This document shows positions 45,970 to 56,300 of a stretch of DNA of 64,000 nt, piece by piece. The position numbers and the translations under genes are program-made. Under the pieces are notes generated by a model. The model searched no databases. It was not told where the DNA came from and saw only the letters and a program-made list of their open reading frames with translations. The DNA is from Tetragonia tetragonoides. Lineage: Eukaryota; Streptophyta; Magnoliopsida; Caryophyllales; Aizoaceae. Each line of letters begins with the position of its first letter. The stretch's first letter is position 1. The stretch spans positions 34,307,501 through 34,371,500 of the forward strand of contig CM076140.1 in the NCBI GenBank assembly GCA_038025085.1, in the 5' to 3' direction.

Positions 45970-46286
45970 AATGACTTTCCTCCAAAGCGCTTCCAGGTCA
46001 TTACCAAAAACACCACCACCATTTGGCTAGCAAAGCAAGATTTTATTGTTTCGAAGGTCTGCAATACTTAAACCCCCCTGCTTGTTTATCTTTTGTGATT
46101 ATGGCCCATGAAACCCAACTGATTTTCCTCTTGGTATCCTCAGAACCCCATAAGAAAGATCTTTCAATCTGTTCCAGCTGATCAAGAACTCCTTTCGGAA
46201 TCTCATATAAAAAAATAGTAGACCAGAAGACTGTTAAGGACAGATTTGAGCAATGTGATTTGCCCTCCCAAGGATATATATTTTTG

Positions 46287-47529
46287 CTACCACTTATTTA
46301 ATCTCTGCTGGAATTTGTTAATAACAGGTTGCCAGAAGGAAACTAATCTTGGATTTCCACCAATTTGTGAGCCCAGATAGCTGAAAGGAACAATATCAAC
46401 TTTGCATTGAAAAATAGCAGCTGTTGCATTAGTGTCACTAGGACTTGTATTGATGTCTATCAAACAACTAAAAATTAACCTTAAGACCAGAAGCAAGCTC
46501 AAAAAGCCTTAAAATTGCTTTGACATTCTTCACACACTCTAATTCCTGGTTCAGGAACAGCAAAGTGTCGTCTACAAATTGTAGGTGGCTGATACACAAA
46601 GAGCCCAGAGAAATTCCTTTAACAAAGCCTGTATCAATAGCCTGTAATAATAATAGATGAAAGCCCTCGGCAATAATAAGATATAGGAAGGGAGACAAAG
46701 GACATCCTTGTCTCAATCCTCTTTGCATGTTGAATTCAGAGGTTGGACTCCCATTGAGGAGTACAGAAGTTTTAGCAGTTTTCACACACCAACTAACTCA
46801 TTTCCTCCATTTAGGCCCAAAGTGCATTTTCTCCATCATATAATCGAGAAAATCCCAATTAACACAGTCATAGGCTTTAGCAAAATCAACCTTGAAAATA
46901 AAAGCGGCTTTTCTAGACCTCTTAAGAAAGTGAACAAGTTCATTAGCTATCAAATTACCATAAACAATCTGTCTGCCACCAACAAAAGAAGTATGCGTAT
47001 CACTAAGCAATCCATCCATCACCACCTTGAGTCTGGGAGTAAGGAGTTTAGTAATGATCTTATAAAGACTATCTACAAGGCTTATAGGTCTATAGTCTTT
47101 AAACTCCATAAGGCAAGGCACTTTAGGAATTAGAGATATGAAAGAAGAGTTAACTCCTCTCGAAAGGGATGCATTATTGTGGAATTCCTGGCACATATCA
47201 AACAAATTTGAAGCAATAAAGTCCCAAGACTTCTGAAAAAATAAAAAATTAAAACCATCTGGCCCGGGACTTTTGCTCCCATCACAATCCCAAATAGCCT
47301 CTTTAATCTCATCCAATGTAAAAGGTCTCTCTAGCATAACATTGTCAACATCAGAAACAGTATTGCAATTAATATGATCGAGGAGAGAAGAATGAGATTT
47401 ACTAGCGGAGAAGATATTACAGAAGTACCTGATTGCTTCGTCTTTTACCTTCCCTGGATCGTCAATCCAAATGTCATTCACCTGAATGCCAGCCGTACTA
47501 CTCTTGCTTAATCTTCCTCTTACAACTCT
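46287..47529 (-). pseudogene. LINE ORF2: reverse transcriptase
   Basis: The N-terminal part reads GSKSPGPDGFNFLFFQKSWDFI, SFISLIPKVP, FKDYRPISLVDSLYKIITKLL, FVGGRQIVYGNLIANE and FKVDFAKAYDCVNWDFLD. After a TGA at 46798 it continues TSVLLNGSPTSEFNMQRGLRQGCPLSPFLY and the catalytic LQFVDDTLLF, then IVPFSYLGSQIGGNP. The RT signature F-V-D-D has V in place of the common A. Only one stop separates the two main blocks. Confidence 0.9.
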
Positions 47530-47544
47530 GTATGGGCAGGTATT

Positions 47545-48349
47545 AAATAAAAAAAGCTCAAAATACACCTACCTTAAAACTATTACCCGTGATATCGCTC
47601 GTTGTGATGGAGGCGTAATGGATACAAAACCGCTAATCAGGATGGCGACTCTCCTCGGACACCACATCCAAGACTATGTTGTGAAAATCCAAAAAAGACT
47701 AAAGACGCAATTAGGAGTGGCGTTTTATATGTAAGACGCCAAATTGGATGGCGTCTTTACAGGTAAAAACGCCAACTCAAATGGTGGTGGCTAAACGGAG
47801 GTACTAGTCGACGGTGGTGGCTAAATAACTCGCTCCTCGTGCGGGGATAAAGTAAAGGGCGAGCTGCGGGGTGCGTTTTCAGATCTGGTGATTTTGGGCT
47901 GAAAACCAACAGACCCGTGCCGACGAAGCTGACATGGTGGTGGTGGAGCGACGATGAACACTGAGAGTGAGAGTGAGTGACGAGACAGCGAAAATGAAGA
48001 GGGAGAGTGAGGAGAGCAAACAGAGTGAGGCAGAGAAGCGCGGAAGACGGTATCTTAGATGGCGCTTCCGTTAAATGAGAGGCCATACAGAATGGCATCT
48101 TTTAGCCCGTTACGCCTTCGTTTTGGGCGCTGATGTGGACAATATACTAGGTAATATTTTTGGTTGAGCCAAATTTTGGGTGAGCCACAGTTTGTGGTTT
48201 GTTTTATTTAAGAGTCGTGGGTACAAATATTAGCCTTAGAGGGAGTTAATATTCAATTAATAGGGGTAAAATAAAGAATTAAAGAGGGTAGCTGGCCATA
48301 TTAATGAAAGTTATACACCGTAAGGGTAAAGCAAAGAATCAAAAACCAA
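47545..48349. other. Unassigned DNA with inverted GGCGTCTT motifs
   Basis: No supported gene. AGACGCCAAATTGGATGGCGTCT (47733 region) is an 8-bp-arm inverted repeat, and GACGC/GGCGT motifs recur around it. A minus-strand frame (47757-48098) is Ser/His/Leu-rich and resembles chance coding. It could be the remains of a DNA transposon. Confidence 0.35.
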
Positions 48350-48500
48350 TGAATGTGGTTGAGTGGTAGCCTGGTAAGGACTCATCCATCTTTAATCATG
48401 GTCAAGGGTTCCGATCTCGCATTGAGCATGGAACAACCTTAAATCCCTTGACCAACTGTCCCATGCACCCTTTGAGGTGCCTACAAATTAGCGAGGGGAG
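48350..48500 (+). repeat. tRNA-derived SINE-like sequence
   Basis: A box TGGTTGAGTGG (48356-48366) and B box GGGTTCCGATC (48406-48416), followed by a non-tRNA body to about 48500. It is similar in kind to tRNA-derived SINEs of eudicots. No poly-A tail or target duplication is visible because another element abuts it. Confidence 0.5.
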
Positions 48501-49759
48501 TAAACCTGACAATTTCACCCGCATCCATGAATACCTGCTCCACCCGACTTGATTAAATGGGTGAAACCCCAATTAAATGGGTGAATTCACGAGTGATGGT
48601 TCAAGCGCGTGATGGGTCGGGTGGGATTCGGGTGATCATTTTTCACCCGCAAATCCACCTGCGAACCCACCCACCACCCGTTTACTATGTTTAATATTTA
48701 TAAAAATAAAAAAAGACCTCGAAGAAGATAGAAACCTTTTTCTCCCCCTTTTACCTTCCTTTAATTTCTTTGTATCCCAGTTGGCAGACCATCAATATCT
48801 AATGTTTAGTTCTTCTTAGTTAATGATTATGTGAAGACTCAAGAGGTAGTATGATAATATGGTAATGATAGTAGCTCAGTACCTTGGAACTTTTCTCCAT
48901 TTTTTTCCTTTAACTTGAGAAGTAGTATTACTGTATTAGTATTTTCCACCTCTGCAGTTGGTGTATAAATCGTCTGTATTGTGGTAGATTATGGTACATG
49001 TTAATTATATTAAGAAAATTTGTTGCAGCAAACTTTATTTTATACTAGATATGAAGCCCGTGCTTTGCACGGGTTAAGTGTTAATAATTTAAAAATAAAT
49101 ACACTCATTTGATGTTAGTAAATATGATATCGAGGATCGAATTTTGTTAACAATTTTACTTCGGTAGTTTGGATTCGTATTTGACATGAATGTAATCTTG
49201 TGCATTGCAAAGTTTAGTGAATACATTCAATATTTTCAGTCATATGCATATATGCACCAATAGAAAAATTTTAAAAATTGTCACAATATCTTTGTTTTTC
49301 TTATTTATTTGTCATTATTTTGTTAAAACTTTTTAAGTAATTTTTTTTTCCTCTTGCGTGATGCTCTATGAACTATGAAACTTTATTAAAACTCTAAAAC
49401 TTATAAGTCAAGCTCATTTATCATCTTAAATTTTAATTATTTGTGAACTTTACACGTTCGTTGATGTGGTTATATGCTTCTAGCTGGAGGCTAAGTAGTT
49501 TTTCATATTTTTGAAATAACTTGTCAAAATGACATAAATTATATGCTATTTTGTATTGTAGTTTTATACTTGTATATAATATTTAGTGGAATTAGCATTG
49601 TATACTAAGTTAATTTGAATCATTCCTTTTTAATCTACACTGTATCTCATTTTGTATTTTATTTTTTCTCACATTTTGTGTCCATTCTGTTATTTTGTTC
49701 CGTTTTCTTTTGTGACATTTTATTTTATTCCGTTCCATTCTATTTTATACCATTTCGTT

Positions 49760-49792
49760 GAAAAGAACAAAACCTTAGGGTTTGTTCTTTTC
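49760..49792. repeat. Palindrome made of two Tourist-type ends sharing TTA
   Basis: GAAAAGAACAAAACC-TTA-GGGTTTGTTCTTTTC is an inverted repeat with 14 of 15 matching arm bases around a TTA. GG(G)TTTGTTCTTTTC is the end of PIF/Harbinger Tourist-like MITEs, with TTA as their target site. The complete MITE in the BRCT gene intron (54466-54612) has the same end type. The far ends are not recognisable. Confidence 0.5.
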
Positions 49793-51231
49793 ACCTAAAA
49801 AACTACAAAATACATGATATTACAACTTAGTAACACCAGAAAAGACCTCCTTAATTTTATAACTTATAATTAAAACTTATTCTTTTCACCTGATATTATA
49901 TCTTAATTATATTTTTGTTATTAATTTAGCTTAGTAGATCCCATAGGTGGCACTTTTAATTCTAATATTAGATGATTCGATAAGGTGGACGCGTCCGATG
50001 CGGTCAACAAATACCTCATTTATATATATAATAGGCGTATATATGTTCGTGCGTTACACGGTTCATAGTCAATTTAATGTGTTAATTAATCATATTGATC
50101 GAAAATCATAAGTATAGCTATCACTTATGAAAATTTATTTAGTAATGTATGATTAAGGATTAATATAATCATTCTAATATCATTAATGGTATATAATAGG
50201 ATTATTATGCATTATATGGGGCACATTGAACAATTTTAACTCTTATCACCAATTTCAATGTTTTTAAAAATTTTTACCATACAAATTCAAAATACCTTTT
50301 AAATGAACATAACATTTCTTTTTTAGTATTCATTAGTTGATTGTCTAATTTTCCATTGTTGATTGTCTATATTATAAAATTCATAAGCCAAAACATGAAA
50401 TTAAAGAAATAGCATATCAAACTTTTTGTTTATTTTGTTTTTATCTTTTTTTTTGGGGAGGGGGGGTTGTGTTGGTGGTGGTGTAGTGTGATTCTACATT
50501 TTCAAAAGAATATTTTGTTTTCTTTTTTTAGGGGTAGTAGATGTTGTTTCATCTATCATTAAAATTAAACATATTTTATTAGTAAAATTGACAAATCCCT
50601 GTTAAAAATGATTAACACTGAACAAATAGCTAGCTTGTCTTTCTTGTTATCTTCACCTAATATTAAAATTTTGGTTTGGAATGGGAGAGAGTAGCATAAT
50701 GCTATCGTGGAAGTTTTTTTTTTCTCTTTTTTTTTTTGTGCGTTTTTTCCCCATGAATGTGTTAGGTTAATTATTATGAAGAATATATATGACCATGGGA
50801 ATATAATTTCCTATTTGGTATTTAGAGACAAAAAATGTCGTAACTATATTTTTATCTTATGTTTCTAATTGAAATTTAACTTTAAAAAATTTATTTATTT
50901 TAGGGTTTTATATATATGCTTGCTTAGGTGGTGCGTCACTAAGTGACTCGATTAAGTGACATAACCCAATGTTGTCATTGAAAAAATATATATATGCTCC
51001 CTATACTCTTGCAAAATGTCAATACGTAAGATATAAGACAGATGGATCTTATTTTAAAGTGTATTTCGCGTTCTTTTAATTCATTGGTGTAAGTCGTTGT
51101 TTGAATTTTCGAAGCATAACATAAAATTTATACGCCTCATAATGTCCCAAATGATTTATTGATGCTATAACTCTAATATCCTCTATTTCATAACTTATTT
51201 AAATGGTATTACTACTACTGTTAGTACTACT

Positions 51232-51247
51232 ATTGTTGTTGTTGTTA

Positions 51248-51277
<30 letters not shown>
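51232..51277 (+). repeat. (TTG)n microsatellite
   Basis: About 15 TTG/GTT units with one interruption. The minus strand reads as poly-Asn, which is a by-product. Confidence 0.95.
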
Positions 51278-51278
<1 letters not shown>

Positions 51279-51378
51279 CGCATTTTATATATACTGTCAA
51301 AAAATGCCTATAGATATTATTATTATGATTATGATTGATTTGCGCTTCATATGCTCCTGTAAAATGCCAATGCATAAG

Positions 51379-52110
51379 GGGAGCTGTCAAGCTGATTTTG
51401 CCAAGGCTATAAAATACTCTTCCAAGGCAAATATCTTTTTTTTGACTAAATTGTCCCTCATTTTCCATTTAAGTGGTGCCCGCAATATTAAAGTGAAATC
51501 TAATTGCAAGTCAACTCCTTATCTCACCAAATTAACCATAAACTCCAAATTACTTTGACTTTATTCTTCTACCTCATTCCTAATTTTCTACTGTTAAAAT
51601 TAATTATCGTATCTTGCAGGCTACATTCGCATCACAAATTCACAATTCATCCATTATTAAAACTATGTTTCTGGAACCATATAGATATCCAGCCATGATA
51701 GTCTGGCAGATAAGGGCTATTAGGTCTAAAGGGGAAATATAACAATAAAAAAATTTACGGTATGATGAATTGATGACCGTAAGTGTTGCAACTTACAAAT
51801 GCAACCAATTAAAGCAAAAAAAAAAAATAAAAAAATAAATAAAAGGTGATTGAAATGATGTACAGATGTAAAAGGAAGTAGGAATATGTAGCAAGTCAAT
51901 GGCTGCTTGGAGAGGTGCTGAGATTTGATGCAAGAGGTGCGCAACAATTAACTGAGTAGAAATTACAAAGCCAATGCATTTAAGTCCAATTGATTTTATT
52001 TTGTTTCTCACTACAGGCACCACTCAAATAGAAATAAGGGGCAATTTAGTAGTCTAACAGTAATATTTGCCTTGGAAGAGTGTTTTCTAGCATTGGCGAA
52101 ATCAACTCCC
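51379..52110. mobile_element. Long-TIR, MULE-type non-autonomous element inside the Helitron
   Basis: Inverted arms of about 105 bp: GGGAGCTGTC...GATTTTGCCA...ACTCTTCCAAGGCAAATAT...GTGGTGCCCG at 51379-51485 and its diverged complement at about 52013-52110. Flanks ATGCATAAG (51370-51378) and ATGCATAAA (52111-52119) fit a 9-bp target duplication with one change. Long TIR plus 9-bp duplication is the Mutator-like pattern. It interrupts repeat copy b of the Helitron and has no transposase. Confidence 0.75.
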
Positions 52111-52910
52111 ATGCATAAAATATATGACAAAATGGGTCTTATTTTAAAGTGCGTTTTGCTCTTTTCATTGGTATAAGATATTGGAATTTTTGTAACCTGA
52201 AACAAAAGTTATACTGCTTTTAATATTTTCATTATCTACAATGATTTACTGCCATAACTCAAATATTCTCTCTTAGCTCCTCTAAAATGCCAAATTATAA
52301 GATTTATAACAAAATGGGTCTTGTTTTAAAGTGCGTTTCACGCTCTTTTTAATGGTGTAAGATATTGGAATTTCTGTAACCTGAAACAAAAGTTATATTG
52401 CTCTTAATATGTCATTATCTTCAATGATTTACTGCCATCTAATATTCTCTCTTTCCTAACTTCTAATTATGATTTATTATTGTTATATTCTCTTTCCTAA
52501 CTTTTATTTATGATTTAGGGATTATTGTTAACTTTTTTAAAAAAGTTCGCTTAGGTGGACGCGTTCAATGCTGTCAGAAAATGCCTCTAATATATAGATA
52601 TTATGATTATGATTGAGTTGATATCAATATAAATTTGCTACTAGCTTCACCCATTAATTACCCGATCCACCCGTGGATTGGCTGCGGGTGAAATATTTCG
52701 CGGATGATGGGTGGATGGGTGAAGGTAAAAAAGTAAATGGGTCGATGCGAGTGATGCTCCATCCGACCTGAATCCGACCCATTACCAGAATGCCAGGTCT
52801 AACAGGAAGATAGCCACGGTAATCGATAGCGAATATCCTTGGTGTGAACTCAAAAAAAATAGGTAAAGAATTTAAAAAGCATTTGAACATATTTACAATG
52901 TTTTTTTAAG

Positions 52911-52982
52911 GGGGCGTTCCGAGAATTGAACTCGGGACCTCTCGCATCCTAAGCAAGAATCATACCACTAGACCAAATGCCC
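52911..52982 (-). tRNA. tRNA-Pro (anticodon AGG)
   Basis: The minus strand gives a 72-nt cloverleaf starting GGGCATTTGGTCTAGTGG. The anticodon stem is CTTGC/GCGAG with loop TTAGGAT (anticodon AGG), the T arm is CCGAG-TTCAATT-CTCGG, and the acceptor GGGCATT pairs with AACGCCC. One A-C mismatch sits at acceptor position 5. Upstream on the minus strand is AACAACAAC, the CAA motif typical of plant pol III tRNA genes. A TTTTT terminator lies about 33 nt downstream (52874-52878). It lies head to head with the BRCT gene. Confidence 0.92.
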
Positions 52983-53212
52983 GTTGTTGTTATTCGAGAT
53001 GCATTTTTTTGTTGTACAAAAAGCAATCCTTCATTTTTCGCGGAATATTTCCATTAACTGACTATTTTCCCTCCAAAAAAAGGAGAATAAACCCCCCCAA
53101 ACAAAAAGAAACCATACCGGCAACATTCTCGTCACACACAAACACACACTCTCTCTCTCCCTCTCTCCTACGTTTCTCTCTCCACTCTCACTCCTTGAAG
53201 CCCCCACTCTCT

Positions 53213-53216
<4 letters not shown>

Positions 53217-53258
<42 letters not shown>
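53217..53258 (+). repeat. (CT)n microsatellite in the presumed 5' UTR of the BRCT gene
   Basis: About 21 CT units, with further CT/CA-rich sequence on both sides (53140-53220), some 140 bp upstream of the ATG. Such pyrimidine tracts are common in plant core promoters and 5' UTRs. I see no clear TATA box upstream, which fits a housekeeping-type promoter. Confidence 0.9.
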
Positions 53259-53262
<4 letters not shown>

Positions 53263-53394
53263 TTACATCTCTCTTTGCGCATCGTCAATTTGGGGGCAAA
53301 ATCCAAACCCTAATTTCCTCGATTTTCCATGTCTTTCTCAAATTAGGGTTTATTCCCCGCGTTTAGGTTCCAATTTGTCTTTGATTGAGTGAGT

Positions 53395-56300
53395 ATGAGG
53401 TCTTTTGGTACCCGTCGTGTAGAATTTCGACCAATAGACAATACTTTGACACCCGACATTGGTGAGTTTGCTACTATTCCTGGTAAAAATTATGTTTTGG
53501 GAAAGAAGAAAAAAGAAAAAAAAAGCTTTCATTTTCTTTCCGTCAATTTATGATTTTTTGTTTTTATAATTGCTTAGTTTCTGTTCACATTGTTCCTATA
53601 GACTGCAAAATTCTATGATTGTTGCTTAGAACATTTTATATGATTGTTGTTTTGGTTTCTGTTCTTATTTTAATTTGGAGTTATTAATTAAATTGGCAAA
53701 AATGGTTGCTGAGTTTTTTTTCTTTGTTGGTAAAGTAGGTGAAGGAAGAGACTTTGTTAGTGAAGATAAACAGTATTTTGGTGACACTGTTCCTTGTGAG
53801 GACATTAATGATGATGTCTTTGACACCCAAGTAGTGAATTTTGATGATGAAACTCAGCCGGTTGATGATAATGAAATTGGCGAGGGAACACAAATAATGG
53901 ATCTTGCGGGCGAAACTCAAGTGCTGAATGATTACGATTTCATTGAGCATATGGATACTCAGTTGCTTGATGTATCGGATAGCGAGACGGAATGTAATAG
54001 TGATGAGGAAGGTGCTGAAAGAACGCAACTTTTGCATGATACCGAGGAGATTTCGGACAGAAGTGATGGCGAAATAGATGCCACGGAAGAGGAGAGAACT
54101 CTTAATTGTCATGAAGATGATAGAGTAGGTAGAGCAGAATCTCGGCCTTCAAGTGATACAGTACGGAGTTCTGGTAGGTAGACAGATCTTTGCTTAATGT
54201 TTTATTTCACTGTTAGTTCTGTTGTGTTACCACCATGATAATGAGACATCACAGCCGATATCTGATTGTGCATGTTCAGTGTGCTTTTTGGTTTTGAACA
54301 TGTGTATTTTAAGAATAAACATGGAGTTTTTTATGAATAAGTCAGCTCATTATATGTAAGTGAGCTGCCATACAATGACTTTTACATTAATTATAATACC
54401 TCCCTGGTAGTTTTTGCATGTCACGTGAGGTTTGTTGCTCATACATTGAAGTTGGAACATATTTAGGATGTGTTCTTTTCTACTGAACTGACCACCATGA
54501 ACTAACACCACTGAATTGAATTGTAACACCACTGAACTGAATAGTAAAATGTAAGAGAAAAAGTATGTCACTGATTGAACTGATTATTTAATAAGTGGAA
54601 AAGAACACGCCCTTACCTGGGTAAAAAGTTTGAAAATAAAAATTTTCTCATAAGGTAATATAATAACAGCAAGAATAGTAGGTGTAACCCTTGGGTGAAA
54701 GTCGAGGACCTTGAGGTGAGAGTTGAGACTCATCAATTCCATCACCTGGAAGACAAATTGTGAAAATAGACAACGGGGTCATAAACCTTCTTTATTTCTC
54801 ACTTTTAGATATCCTATGGGGCATTAATCTCTATTATCTTATGGTGAAATCTTTTTGCTCTATGTTAGTGTTCTTCTACCACACTACAGTTGCTGAATAT
54901 CCCTCTTTTGGAACTTTTTGCTCCTTTCAGGCTCTTTGAGAAGAGGATTTACAGCAATTCGTACAGCTTCTTTAAGAGCTGCTGGTATTGCAGCTCGGAA
55001 AATGGCTTCAAAAAATGCTGACTGTGAATCTTGTTCTATTGAATTTAGTAGCGGATGTTCTAAGCTTCGTTCTTTCAATGATAGTGGAGTACCTAATGTA
55101 GAGCCTGTTGATGCAGTATTTGAGAAACAAAAAAACTATGAGAAAGGGTCCAGCAATGGAGAAAAAAGCAAGGTTGCCAGATCATTGGCGAGTAAACTTT
55201 TTATAGAGGAGGATGTCGCTGATGAAGGATCTAATGACAGCTCTAGTGGTGGAAGGACAGACTTGCATCAGTGGCCACCTTCTGATAATGGGATGACAGG
55301 ACTTAGTTATGTAGATTCTCAAGAGCCTGGTGACTTATCGCAAGCAAATGCTCTTGATTTTGTTGACAAATTCTTGAAAGTCAGTGCCTTGGATTCAGTT
55401 CAGGATGTGACTCATGGAAATGCTGCTGGTGAAATAGTCAGTCCTGGTGCAACTGCAAAAGGCCCTCAGACCTTGGCTCAACAAGCTAGCCGTAGAAGCA
55501 CTATTGCAGGAGCTTCAATATTTGACTGGGATGACACCTATGAGGATGAAGGTGGTGGTGAATTCTTCACTAAGAGGAAAGAAGTACTACTTGGGGCAAG
55601 CTCTGGAGCCCGGAAAGCGGGCATGAAACCCCGTGGTTCGCGGCTCCAGGAACCTAGAGGATCTCAGTCTTCTTGTAAATTTAGAAATGAGAAAGAACAG
55701 CAAAACATACCTGATAAAATCATGGGCCTTATTCATTCCAATTCAAAGTTGGTGAAAAGTAGAAAGATTGCTGAACTTGAAAAAAGCAGTGAGAAAAAGA
55801 AAATCAATAACTACAAAGATCGGCAACTGGGTCCAGATCTTTGTAGTGGAGAGGTGTTTGCAGCAGAAACTAATGCTGAAGTAATAGAGATGATGAATGT
55901 GGGAATTGACACCCAGATGGCTGCTGAAGCTATGGAGGCATTGTCAACTGGAAGTGCTCTTGTGATGATTGATAGCAGTATTGCTGATCAAGATCGGAAA
56001 AATGGGAGGGGCAGGTGTAAGAAAGAAGCAAGAAATAGTGGTCTTCCAGAGCAAAGCTGTGGTGGGAAAAGAGGTTGCCTCCCAAATGCAGGTGTTTGTA
56101 CGAGATCGAAGCGAACAAAAGGAAACACAACGAAAGCTGGTCCTGTTGCATTGAGAACTCGTTCACAGTATGTCGCTGCGGAGTTTAACATTGACAATGT
56201 GAAGCCAAAAGTAAATAGGAGGAGACTAAATATGAAAACTGCCGAGAATGAGAGGAAATCATCAGATACAGAACCAGTGAATATTGGTGTGAAGGTTAGA

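Larger units (their letters stand above)
44282..47529 (-). mobile_element. L1-type LINE, 5'-truncated, with target duplication
   Basis: A minus-strand non-LTR retrotransposon of 3.25 kb. The 3' end is an A tract (T-rich on plus, 44282-44296). Flanking 15-bp duplications GTACGGGCAGGTATT (44267-44281) and GTATGGGCAGGTATT (47530-47544) differ at one base. It holds the RT, zinc-binding, linker and RNase H parts of ORF2 but no ORF1 or endonuclease, as usual for 5'-truncated copies. Frames are broken in several places. Confidence 0.9.
50990..52455 (-). repeat. Three copies of a ~190-bp repeat inside the Helitron
   Basis: The copies share ATGGGTCTTATTTTAAAGTG-type sequence. Copy a is about 50990-51190, copy b 51350-51378 plus 52111-52262 (interrupted by the MULE-type element), and copy c 52276-52455. 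b and c also share TGTAACCTGAAACAAAAGTT and AATGATTTACTGCCAT. Copy a is most diverged. They are direct repeats. Confidence 0.75.
49045..52598 (-). mobile_element. Helitron(s), non-autonomous, minus strand
   Basis: On the minus strand the 5' end reads A|TCTATATATTAGAGGC with GACGCGTCCACC nearby (52598 leftwards). The 3' end has the hairpin CCCGTGC-AAA-GCACGGG, then CTTCATAT and CTAG|T at 49045. The TC start, hairpin near the end, CTAG end and insertion between A and T are the Helitron hallmarks. Further internal termini (a 5' end at 51314; 3' hairpin and degraded 5' end near 50020-50065) show two or three related copies in a row. There is no Rep/helicase coding. Confidence 0.8.
48501..52801. 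mobile_element. hAT-like short transposon split by a Helitron
   Basis: Left end TAAACCTGACA and right end (minus reading) TAGACCTGGCA form a probable terminal inverted repeat. Both ends are rich in ACCCG/GGGTGGATGGG motifs, a familiar look of plant hAT elements (TAGRCCTGGCAA...GGGTCGGG). Without the Helitron (49045-52598) it would be about 750 bp. The 8-bp flanks (GAGGGGAG, ACAGGAAG) do not match well, so the call is tentative. Confidence 0.45.

Noticed and set aside
47757..48098. 113-codon minus-strand gene with a hydrophobic start
   Set aside because: Ser/His/Leu-rich, no domain or promoter context; best explained as chance in GC-richer DNA.
51199..51468. Poly-Asn protein on the minus strand
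   Set aside because: It comes from the (TTG)n microsatellite within a Helitron.
53031..53306. Arg/Glu-repeat protein on the minus strand
   Set aside because: Mirror of the (CT)n tract in the BRCT gene 5' UTR.
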